Shown in pieces: positions 1 to 6,872 of a stretch of 7,500 nt of DNA (positions within the stretch are counted from its first letter, which is position 1; every line of letters begins with the position of its first letter). The notes below the pieces were generated by a model that ran no database searches, was not told the origin of the DNA, and was given only the letters and a program-made list of their open reading frames with translations. The stretch is from NCBI GenBank assembly GCA_003555385.1, contig PWHO01000132.1, positions 1 to 7,500 of the forward strand, written 5' to 3'. The DNA comes from Bacteroidales bacterium (GTDB taxonomy: Bacteria; Bacteroidota; Bacteroidia; Bacteroidales; UBA7960). The translations under genes and the position numbers were made by a program.

Positions 1-2339
1 CTGCCCGGTTGCAAAAAAGATTCCCTGATTCTTATGTGTTTGAAGACATCAAGAAGCACTATGGCCCGATGATGTATCTGCATGAAGACAATTACGGGGT
101 GGATAAAGATTATCCGGGGGTGATTTACATCCCCGAAAATGCCGATATTGACCTGTACAGAAGTATTGTCAGCTGGAAATACAAAGGGAAAAAGCGGGAG
201 ATCAAACTGCTCAGGAATCATTATTATGTACTTCCCTGCGGGTTTAAGGTACATATGGAGAAACACCCTTTTGCCCCTGACTGGCGGTTGGTTATCACTC
301 AGGCAGAGGGCAGTTTCCTGCATAAACCAAGCACTGTTTCGGGAGGGGGAAAGTCGGAGATATCCAAGTCGCTGCTCAATGCCATAATTTACGATACTTT
401 TTTTATTGACGACATTGAAAAAGATTTTGCGGCTGCAGAAGAAATCATTAATTATGACTACAGTAAGCGCTGGAAAGATTTCTCAGACCACGAGGAAGAT
501 CAGAGGCCTTTGCTGGATCCGAAACGGTCACTGGGTTCTGTAATTAAGCTTCTGACTCCATATCACGGGTATACGGATGCCTATAATAACTTCCTTAAGG
601 AGATTCCTGATCATGTGAAAGCCCTGGTCTTCCTGATCAAACGGATCAGTATTTCAACAGGGCATCATGAGAAAGACTGGCGGAATTATTTTACCGTGGA
701 CAAAGTCAATGGCAGAACAGGCCATGCACTCATGTTTGCCAACCGGAAAATCAGTACTTCCTTCCTGCGCGTGGGATTCGGAAAAGATGATTCATGGAAT
801 ATGTATTCCTTGCGCCCGGACTTCATTGCTGCGGCCAAAGTGCAAATGGAGGATGACATTTCGGCCACGCTTACACTCCCTGCGGATCAGGTGGCCTATT
901 TGCGTGCGGATGTCAAACGCAAGAGTGTTAAATTCGTGGAGAATTGCGAATACCTGTTTTTCCAGCGACCGGATGAAGCCATCAATAGGGGGTATGACAA
1001 AGAAGCCGAGTCAGATCTGTCGCAGATGAATAACTTTACCACCAACTACGAGCCCCTTACGGCGGAAGATGGCCAGGAAATCATTGAAGAGGCCATTGAG
1101 TTTGACAAGTATACGGAACCCATCCAGAATCTGATCACCCAGGGAGCCAGTGATGAGAGCGGGCTGTATTTTATTAGCCCGTCACACCCCAGACGACTTG
1201 AAGATGGCAGCATTTCAAAAAACCCGAGGTATTTGCAGGCCCGTCCGGAATTTAACAATCCGGCCGATGGTTACCTGGCTCATGTGGGAATTCGCTTTGC
1301 GAGGAAGATCCCGCTTGAAAAGCCCACGCTGTTTCCTATTGATGATGTACTGCCAGGAAGAAGAAATAATCCGCCTGAGAAAGACAGGGGAATTCGTCCG
1401 TTGAGCGTATATGCCCCGATCCATTACCAGGAACTGCCCGAGCTTTTTATGGATTTCATATGCAGCCTTACCGGGAAATCTCCTTCCACCACCGGAGCTG
1501 GTTCAGAGGGAGCACTGACCAAAGGGCCTTTCAATATGCTGGTGCCCACTTCTGACCTGAACAACGCCCTGGTATCATACATCCTGACCGGTTACAATGC
1601 GTTTTCCAGTGCAGCCGGTCATATTGGCCCCGAATATCGTTTTGACCATGACCTTAGCATCCTGATCCCGGAGATCTGGTGCAGGCTGGATCCGGAAGAA
1701 AAGACCCCGGAAAACCTGCTGAAAGAAGGAGTGCTGGAAAAACTGGATGACTTTGAATATGAGGGTGAAAAAATCCATGCCAGCAGGCTGGGTTACCGTA
1801 TCAACGAAGTCTTTGCCTTCAAATACCTGGGTAGGGTCTTCGAAGAACCCATGAGTATTTTCCCAAAGGAAGTGCTGAGGCCCGAAGAGCAATCCATGGA
1901 AGATTTTGTGGATGGGATCAAAAACATCTGCGAAGCACAGCAAAGGGTCGCCCTTCAGTACTTTGAGGAGGGGAGCGTTGAATCAGCCATTCCGCCTTTG
2001 AAAGTGCTGTTGCACATCATGGCCCATGGCCATTTTGAGGGCAAAAATGTGGATGACCCCGAAATTCGCAAACTATTTACGCGTGAGTACGTACTTTCCA
2101 GTAAATGGTATCGCGAACGGCTTAAGATAAAACAACAAAGGGATATTGGGTTGTGGAAACGCAAGATTGAGTACCTGGAAGAATTCATGGCAGCGGAAAT
2201 CAACCAGCCGGTGACAGAACAACTTTCGCTGGAAAAAAGGTTGCGGCATGCCCGTGAAGCACTGAAAAGGGCAGAGTCATCCCAATACCTTAAATCCCTG
2301 GAGGGCACCATCGGAGCCGATCCGCTTTTTACAGGCTGA
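1..2339 (+). CDS. Probable PPi-type phosphoenolpyruvate carboxykinase, C-terminal part (5' end outside window)
   Basis: The reading frame is open from the left edge (first whole codon at 3) to TGA at 2337-2339, giving 778 visible residues. A TTG at 9 is the first possible start in the window, but the frame continues upstream and the family is, from memory, about 1,100-1,200 residues, so about a third is probably missing. Counting from that TTG, residues 105-122 read HKPSTVSGGGKSEISKSL, a glycine-rich P-loop-like motif with Lys115. An acidic FFIDDIEKDF follows at 131-140, and a second glycine-rich stretch, TGKSPSTTGAGSEGALTK, at 488-505. I recall these motifs from the large diphosphate-dependent PEP carboxykinases (EC 4.1.1.38) of Entamoeba and Propionibacterium, which interconvert PEP, CO2 and phosphate with oxaloacetate and PPi in the cytoplasm. 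No signal peptide or membrane segment is visible. The C-terminus (about 700-760) is charged and probably helical. That the gene is real and partial is near certain; the enzyme name rests on motif memory and is moderate. Confidence 0.62.
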   Translation, partial: ARLQKRFPDSYVFEDIKKHYGPMMYLHEDNYGVDKDYPGVIYIPENADIDLYRSIVSWKYKGKKREIKLLRNHYYVLPCGFKVHMEKHPFAPDWRLVITQAEGSFLHKPSTVSGGGKSEISKSLLNAIIYDTFFIDDIEKDFAAAEEIINYDYSKRWKDFSDHEEDQRPLLDPKRSLGSVIKLLTPYHGYTDAYNNFLKEIPDHVKALVFLIKRISISTGHHEKDWRNYFTVDKVNGRTGHALMFANRKISTSFLRVGFGKDDSWNMYSLRPDFIAAAKVQMEDDISATLTLPADQVAYLRADVKRKSVKFVENCEYLFFQRPDEAINRGYDKEAESDLSQMNNFTTNYEPLTAEDGQEIIEEAIEFDKYTEPIQNLITQGASDESGLYFISPSHPRRLEDGSISKNPRYLQARPEFNNPADGYLAHVGIRFARKIPLEKPTLFPIDDVLPGRRNNPPEKDRGIRPLSVYAPIHYQELPELFMDFICSLTGKSPSTTGAGSEGALTKGPFNMLVPTSDLNNALVSYILTGYNAFSSAAGHIGPEYRFDHDLSILIPEIWCRLDPEEKTPENLLKEGVLEKLDDFEYEGEKIHASRLGYRINEVFAFKYLGRVFEEPMSIFPKEVLRPEEQSMEDFVDGIKNICEAQQRVALQYFEEGSVESAIPPLKVLLHIMAHGHFEGKNVDDPEIRKLFTREYVLSSKWYRERLKIKQQRDIGLWKRKIEYLEEFMAAEINQPVTEQLSLEKRLRHAREALKRAESSQYLKSLEGTIGADPLFTG
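321..374 (+). other. Glycine-rich P-loop-like motif of the PEPCK candidate
   Basis: These codons encode HKPSTVSGGGKSEISKSL. The GGGKS core resembles the kinase-1 (phosphate-binding) loop of PEP carboxykinases, where the lysine contacts the phosphoryl groups. The aspartate pair in FFIDDIEKDF, about 20 residues later, sits where a metal-binding kinase-2-like motif could be. The sequence is seen directly; the role is inferred from the family. Confidence 0.5.
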
Positions 2340-2428
2340 ATAAACGGGCAGACACTGCCATTGCCATAGTGGGGGCGGGGTGAAGGCCAATCCTGGTGAA
2401 TGCCAGTCATGTAGGAAAGAGAAGAGGC
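2340..2428. other. Convergent intergenic spacer without a clear terminator
   Basis: The spacer lies between the stop codons of the plus-strand PEPCK candidate and the minus-strand protease. The only inverted repeat noticed is a 5-bp stem (GGCAG/CTGCC, 2347-2359) with a 3-base loop. It has no T-run on either strand, so it is not a convincing intrinsic terminator. Transcription of the two genes may overlap or end by another mechanism. Confidence 0.6.
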
Positions 2429-5400
2429 TTAGCGGATCATTACCCTGTAAGTCGCAATTTTTCCTGTATCCTGATCCGTTATACGAAGCAGGTAAGTGCC
2501 TGTTTGTATATCTGAAACATCCATTGAGGTATACTGTCCCGCATGGCGGACTATCCTGACCAACTGTCCTTCTATGGTAAACAGCTCTGCTTTGATGTGC
2601 CCCGGCGATTCAATGGTGAGCAGATGATCAGCAGGATTCGGGTACACATTGAGTTCAGCTTTGAAGGGTTCTTCGGCTGACGTTTCAGTGACCTTTATTT
2701 CATCCCTGGCCTGGCATCCATGTTCATTGGTGACAACCACCCAGTAAGTTCCGAAAAACACCGGGGTAATTTTTTGTGTGCGGGCTCCTGTACTCCACCT
2801 GTAATCGGCCCCGGGGTTGCGTGCATCCAGTATCAGCCGGCCTTCATCCAGGTAAGACCAATCATCCAGCCTGACTTCAGGGTTATCGACATCCTTAACC
2901 TCGACAGCCTTTAGTTCACTGGCACATCCGTAAGCTTCAATTTTTGTATCATATAACCAATAATAATAGTCCGTGGATCCGCTGGCTGTGGTTCCTGTGA
3001 TCTCCATCACTCCGGGTATTTCATAAGGGTAAGGATTGGAGGTGTTTCCGGCTGACCGGAATATAGTGGTTTGTGGTCCGTAAGAGATCTGGAGTCTGTA
3101 TTGGCCAGGTTTGGGCACAACCAGGTTTAACTGATAAACCTGGCCTTCATCATCGGGGTCATCCGGGGCGCCTACTTCATCTGTGGGGGTGCTTCTTGTG
3201 GCAGTTACATTGAGATTGGCAATGGAAACCACTTCCCTGGTATGATAGTTGACCACAGAAAAGGTTACTTCTCCTGAGTGACCTGCATATAGCCTCGCTG
3301 ATCTTATAACCAACGGCACATGGGCGCTAAAAACAGGATGGGCAGTGGCCCGGGTGTATGTCCCGTTTGTCCATGGATGCTCCTCTTTGTGCCTTGGTCC
3401 GATACCGGCATACAAATTGTTGAGGCCGGCAAAAACCTTTCCGGATTCGTGCCGGTAATCAAGCACGGGATCGGAGCCGACGGCAAGCAGGTCTGAACCT
3501 TCCGGGTCCCCGTACCAGTAAATGGTCCCTTCTTCCCCGGCCGACAACCTGGTCCCCTCTTCACCCTCACAAAGAATGGCCTGTGCTGAAGGTGGATCTT
3601 TTTTGCTGCCTGTCCGAAAACCGGCCGTAAGCGTTACATGATCTCCATGTATGTTGTCGGGGTGAGTGGCAGATATTTCAATCAGATATTCTGCGTCAGG
3701 CAATGTGGTAAAAGTGTCTGCAAAACGGAAAATGCCTGACGAAAGTCCTTCCAGTTCGCTGAAGTATACTCCTTCTATTGTGTCGAAAGGTTGTTCTTCT
3801 TTAAACAAAACAGCTTGTAAGCCTATATTCTCTGCGGAGACTGATCCGTTGTTTTTAATTCTGACCGCCACAGATTGACGTTCGGAAGGACAAAGTACAC
3901 CTGTCAGTTCCGGAATATCTGAAATGGTCACAGCCACATCGGCACGATCAAAAACGAGGAGATAATCCTGTGTCTCACCCCGTTGGTAACTGGTATCCGG
4001 GGTAATTTCATCCGGGTTGTCTGTCTCCTTTGCAACTACACGGAGTATCGCCGTAGATCCGGACTTAACGTGAGGCGGAACATCCAATGTTCCCGAAAAA
4101 CTGCCCGGGGAATCCTTCACAGCAGAAGTGGCCACAACTTCATCTTTATCAAATTCCCCGTCTGTGTTCCAGTCTGCGTATATGCTGACGGCATGCGGTC
4201 CGGCTTCTTCGCAGTATCCTGTCGTGACTTCAAAAGAATACCTGCCTCCGGCCTGAAGGGTGGTTTGCAGACTGGTAAAATCACGGTAAGTATGACATCC
4301 GTCTTCGGTATGATTGGAGAGGGTATTCAGGCTGAAGCTTTGAATGTGCAGGCCCTTTTCTTCCCGGGCTTCTGAAGCCGGGAGAGGGTTGCCACCTGCA
4401 CCGGTGGCAATCAGCGAGAAAACCTGCAAGTCTCTTAACAGGCTGTCGTTTTTATGGGTAACGGTGATGGAATAGGTTTTGCCCGGAACGGGGTGTTCGA
4501 TATACACCTGCTCAATATTATCAACTACGTTATCGCCGGTTACAGCGGGGGCTCCCGGGAGTTCCACGTCCAGAACCCATGGCATAAATATGGAATCCTG
4601 TCCTGCGATACGAAGGTCCAGGTCATTGATCAGACGGGGGATCCGGCTGTTCAACACTTCCTGGTTAACCGGCAAAGGATCTGCTTCCGGATCTGTCCAG
4701 GCAATGGTTACTGAAAGGGGCTCCTTGCCCGAAGCAGTTACCTCCATGGTCAGGGTATCCAGGGAAGCAAGGGTCATTTCTTCTACAATTGTTTCGTTAC
4801 CGTTATCGGTGATCACCCGGGCTGCTGTTTCCGCATTCAGAAGCCCCCACCCATATACATAGTCTGGGCCTGGATTCCCAGCTGCATCTGCAGTATGACA
4901 AACCAGCCCCTTAAGTGTGGAGCTGAGCATAAAGGTATCGTTCAGCTGGTGATAGTGTTCCTGCAACAAAAACAGTGTGCCTGAAGTATTTGGGGCTGAC
5001 ATGGATGTGCCGCTCATTGTGGTGTAATCTGCATCCCCGCTGGATGAGGCCGAATATACACTGACTCCGTTGGCCACAATATCCGGCTTGATCCTGCCGT
5101 CATCGGTGGGGCCCCAGCTGGAAAAGCCCGATACGATGACTTCTTCGGCTTTACGATACCCGTTTTTGATTGCGCTTACAGCCCCCACACTGAGAATGTT
5201 CTTGGCATTTCCATAAGCCGGAACAGTATTGTACCCGCTGTTGCTGCTCATTCCCTGTGTGCGGTTGGCCAGGGTCCAGTTGCCTGTTTCATCAAAGTGC
5301 CAGTAAGGTTGGCCCACGGGAGGTCCATTTGAACCCCGGTTATTGCCTGCTGATTTCACGATCAGGTAATAGGGCGAGTAATATGCGATCATGTCCCATA

Positions 5401-6175
5401 ACTGAGCCCGGGCATCATAATAACCGAACACATAATCCTCCTCTTTGCTGACAGATATATCTCCCCGCCATTCCCAGTAAGGATCGGAGGTTGTGCCGTC
5501 CCTTTCACCGTTGAAACGCCATCCCGCAATTCTTCCGTAAGAGTGGTTGGAAACCAACAGACTTCCGGCTGCATCCGTCATTTCTTCCCCGTCATTGCTG
5601 AAATCCCATGTCCTGATCTCATTGGCTCCATATGCCATGCCTCTGGCAAGTGGATTCACCCCTGCGGCGATCATGGTACCCGCCACATGGGTGGCGTGGT
5701 TGCTGAGATCAGAGTCAGGGTTGTTTGTGGTAGAACGGCGGGAGATTTCCTGGTGCCCTCCGCGTACATTTCCTCCATCCCATATAGCCAGTTTGCCATC
5801 CATAAAAGGAGACCCGCCCGTCAGGGTAAGACCAATGCCGCCATTTGCCCATAGTTTGTCAGTGGCGGTGGTTGCTGCTGCATAAAGGTTAAATTCAGTG
5901 GTATAGTAAACGGGCAGTCCGTTTTTATCTATGCCCTCCAGTGAAATCACATCACCATTGGGAAGCACCTGCATGGTAACCCAACCTTTTTCACCGGCAA
6001 TGGAATGAGCCAGCTCCCTGTTGAAAGCCATGTCATCCAGCATCTCCGCTGATTTTTCTTTCAGGGCTTCTTGCCGGTATTTCAGATCGGTTTGTTCAAT
6101 AGCCCCATGCTGACCGTAAATATTGAAGGCGACTGTAAGGCAAAAAAATAGCAGAATAATGGTGCGCGGATACAT
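2429..6175 (-). CDS. Secreted multidomain S8 (subtilisin-like) serine protease with T9SS sorting domain
   Basis: This is a complete gene of 1248 residues. ATG at 6175 is the first start after an in-frame TAA in the leader (6197-6199), and it opens a signal peptide (MYPRTIILLFFCLTVAFNIYG, residues 1-21). The subtilase domain spans about 110-450. Its likely triad is Asp133 (IWDGGNVRGG), His163 (NHATHVAGT) and Ser391 (SGTSMSAP), with oxyanion Asn278 (SAGNN). A beta-sandwich resembling the tail of other subtilases follows at about 460-590 (VTIAWTDPEADP, LINDLDLRI). A GEVED-type domain covers about 612-742, with a calcium-loop-like DWNTDGEFDKDE (668-679) and a closing GETQDY (733-738). The region 745-855 looks like a CARDB/Ig-type adhesion module, 860-1084 is a beta-rich segment I cannot assign, and 1100-1162 looks PKD/Ig-like. 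Residues 1173-1248 (from ELNVYPNP to YRVMIR) form a T9SS type A sorting domain. The protein should cross the inner membrane by Sec and the outer membrane by T9SS, and act on proteins at the surface or outside the cell. Its natural substrate is unknown. It lies 56 bp downstream of a lipoprotein gene on the same strand. Confidence 0.93.
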   Translation of the reverse strand: MYPRTIILLFFCLTVAFNIYGQHGAIEQTDLKYRQEALKEKSAEMLDDMAFNRELAHSIAGEKGWVTMQVLPNGDVISLEGIDKNGLPVYYTTEFNLYAAATTATDKLWANGGIGLTLTGGSPFMDGKLAIWDGGNVRGGHQEISRRSTTNNPDSDLSNHATHVAGTMIAAGVNPLARGMAYGANEIRTWDFSNDGEEMTDAAGSLLVSNHSYGRIAGWRFNGERDGTTSDPYWEWRGDISVSKEEDYVFGYYDARAQLWDMIAYYSPYYLIVKSAGNNRGSNGPPVGQPYWHFDETGNWTLANRTQGMSSNSGYNTVPAYGNAKNILSVGAVSAIKNGYRKAEEVIVSGFSSWGPTDDGRIKPDIVANGVSVYSASSSGDADYTTMSGTSMSAPNTSGTLFLLQEHYHQLNDTFMLSSTLKGLVCHTADAAGNPGPDYVYGWGLLNAETAARVITDNGNETIVEEMTLASLDTLTMEVTASGKEPLSVTIAWTDPEADPLPVNQEVLNSRIPRLINDLDLRIAGQDSIFMPWVLDVELPGAPAVTGDNVVDNIEQVYIEHPVPGKTYSITVTHKNDSLLRDLQVFSLIATGAGGNPLPASEAREEKGLHIQSFSLNTLSNHTEDGCHTYRDFTSLQTTLQAGGRYSFEVTTGYCEEAGPHAVSIYADWNTDGEFDKDEVVATSAVKDSPGSFSGTLDVPPHVKSGSTAILRVVAKETDNPDEITPDTSYQRGETQDYLLVFDRADVAVTISDIPELTGVLCPSERQSVAVRIKNNGSVSAENIGLQAVLFKEEQPFDTIEGVYFSELEGLSSGIFRFADTFTTLPDAEYLIEISATHPDNIHGDHVTLTAGFRTGSKKDPPSAQAILCEGEEGTRLSAGEEGTIYWYGDPEGSDLLAVGSDPVLDYRHESGKVFAGLNNLYAGIGPRHKEEHPWTNGTYTRATAHPVFSAHVPLVIRSARLYAGHSGEVTFSVVNYHTREVVSIANLNVTATRSTPTDEVGAPDDPDDEGQVYQLNLVVPKPGQYRLQISYGPQTTIFRSAGNTSNPYPYEIPGVMEITGTTASGSTDYYYWLYDTKIEAYGCASELKAVEVKDVDNPEVRLDDWSYLDEGRLILDARNPGADYRWSTGARTQKITPVFFGTYWVVVTNEHGCQARDEIKVTETSAEEPFKAELNVYPNPADHLLTIESPGHIKAELFTIEGQLVRIVRHAGQYTSMDVSDIQTGTYLLRITDQDTGKIATYRVMIR
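2432..2659 (-). other. T9SS type A C-terminal sorting domain (within the protease)
   Basis: Residues 1173-1248 hold the conserved opening VYPNPADHLLTI, a middle ELFTIEGQLVR strand, and the closing TGTYLLRI and YRVMIR strands. In known T9SS cargo this domain directs outer-membrane export, is usually cleaved, and often allows attachment to surface lipopolysaccharide. The gene implies that the host has a T9SS apparatus, although none of its components lies in this window. Confidence 0.92.
3950..4342 (-). other. GEVED-type domain (within the protease)
   Basis: Residues about 612-742 of the protease carry an early cysteine (C627) and another at C655, the acidic loop DWNTDGEFDKDE, and the terminal GETQDY, a variant of the GEVEDY signature that names this domain. 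It is common in secreted Bacteroidota enzymes and is thought to be a calcium-stabilised beta module; a binding role here is inferred. Confidence 0.75.
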
Positions 6176-6186
6176 TGAACAAAGAA

Positions 6187-6222
6187 TTAGGAGAAATTAT
6201 TAAGTTAGGAGGGATTATTAAG
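6187..6222. repeat. 18-bp tandem direct repeat, two copies, in the leader of the protease gene
   Basis: Two adjacent units, TTAGGAGAAATTATTAAG (6187-6204) and TTAGGAGGGATTATTAAG (6205-6222), match at 16 of 18 positions and abut with no spacer. They lie between the lipoprotein stop (6232) and the protease ATG (6175), ending 11 bases before that ATG. On the coding (minus) strand each unit reads as a CTTAATAAT followed by a pyrimidine-rich CTCCTAA. This could be an operator pair, an RNA-level element, or a slippage duplication. The repeat is seen directly; any function is inference. Confidence 0.85.
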
Positions 6223-6231
6223 TAAAATGTG

Positions 6232-6765
6232 TCAGCAGGGTACGGAAGCACGCCAGCTTTCAACAGGTTGCAAGTTAAGATTCTGTGGTTCTTCGGGCAT
6301 GGCAAAATAGCCATAAAAATAAGTGAAGCCACAGGAGGTTTTGACAAAGAAAATGTAATAAGTGTTCTCGTCTTTCTTGCGGATGGCTATCCGTCTTTTC
6401 AGGTCATCAACTGTTTCACGGGTGCGTGGCTCGTCCGGATCAGGCATGCCAACCGGCTCATTAAAAAGAATGCCGGAGTCGTGAAGCATATTATAAACGT
6501 TGCTGGCTTCTTCCTGGCTGATCCCGCTTTCCCTGAATTTGGAATTTTTACGGTCAAGAAAATCATTCAGCCCCAATTCACCATTTTCATGCAGGCTTTC
6601 ACCATCCTCCCTGAAAGTTTTTTCAATTCCGGGGTGGTTTCTTTCCTGGATTACCGGATTCTCCCAGTTATTTATTTCATCATTATTCATATCTGTCGCC
6701 TCTCGTGTTGACCTGCAACCAATAACGGTAATAATAAAGATAATACTAATTATTGCTATTCTCAT
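6232..6765 (-). CDS. Uncharacterised lipoprotein, 177 residues
   Basis: I chose ATG at 6765 because it places a classic lipoprotein signal at the N-terminus: MRIAIISIIFIITVIGC, with the lipobox VIGC and the lipidated cysteine at residue 17. The frame stays open 17 codons further upstream to a TTG at 6816, but that would bury the signal. The mature part begins CRSTREA. It is polar and rich in Asn, Asp and Glu at about 20-80 and has a charged, probably helical stretch at 112-132 (TRETVDDLKRRIAIRKK). It ends in an aromatic, probably beta segment at 135-155 (TYYIFFVKTSCGFTYFYGYF). The only other cysteines are C145 and the last residue C177, which could form a disulfide. I recognise no family. It should sit in the periplasm or on the outer membrane. 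It lies 107 bp downstream of one minus-strand gene and 56 bp upstream of the T9SS protease, so a shared transcript is possible. The real gene is well supported by the lipobox; its function is unknown. Confidence 0.82.
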   Translation of the reverse strand: MRIAIISIIFIITVIGCRSTREATDMNNDEINNWENPVIQERNHPGIEKTFREDGESLHENGELGLNDFLDRKNSKFRESGISQEEASNVYNMLHDSGILFNEPVGMPDPDEPRTRETVDDLKRRIAIRKKDENTYYIFFVKTSCGFTYFYGYFAMPEEPQNLNLQPVESWRASVPC

Positions 6766-6872
6766 ATCGGATTTTAGAACTTTTTGTATGGATAATATCT
6801 GGTGTTTTAACTGCAATTAGCCCGTTTTCGTTGGCTAAATTACTCATTTTATTGCGACGGGCTGAAACAATT
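6766..6872 (-). promoter_or_regulatory. Intergenic region with overlapping inverted repeats upstream of the lipoprotein gene
   Basis: TTAGCC (6817-6822) can pair with GGCTAA (6833-6838) across a 10-base loop. AGCCCG (6819-6824) can instead pair with CGGGCT (6858-6863) across a 33-base loop. The two pairings share 6819-6822, so they exclude each other. No T-run follows on the minus strand, so a standard intrinsic terminator is not supported. I found no convincing Bacteroidota promoter (TTG plus TAnnTTTG at proper spacing). A regulatory role is only possible. Confidence 0.25.

Noticed and set aside
2347..2359. GGCAG-ACA-CTGCC hairpin between the convergent genes as a terminator
   Set aside because: The stem is only 5 bp and no T-run follows on either strand, so it does not meet the usual form of an intrinsic terminator.
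1575..2410. Minus-strand reading frames (122 and 151 residues) opposite the PEPCK candidate
   Set aside because: They have no domain or signal features and lie opposite a long, motif-bearing gene, so they are antisense shadows.
3983..4375. 130-residue plus-strand reading frame inside the protease gene
   Set aside because: It is opposite the GEVED-type domain of the protease and has no recognisable features.
6096..6347. 83-residue minus-strand reading frame spanning the protease leader
   Set aside because: It overlaps the end of the lipoprotein and the start of the protease in another frame. Its repeated LIIPPNLIISP is just the translated tandem DNA repeat.
6229..6711. 160-residue plus-strand reading frame opposite the lipoprotein gene, preceded by AGGAGG-like sequence in the tandem repeat
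   Set aside because: It starts at GTG, is antisense to a frame with a clear lipobox, and shows no recognisable domain. The purine-rich sequence is 14 or more bases from the start and is explained by the repeat.
6833..6872. TTG ... TAATTTAG as a Bacteroidota-type promoter for the lipoprotein gene
   Set aside because: The -7-like element has one mismatch and the spacer to the TTG is about 25 bases, longer than expected, so the match is likely chance.
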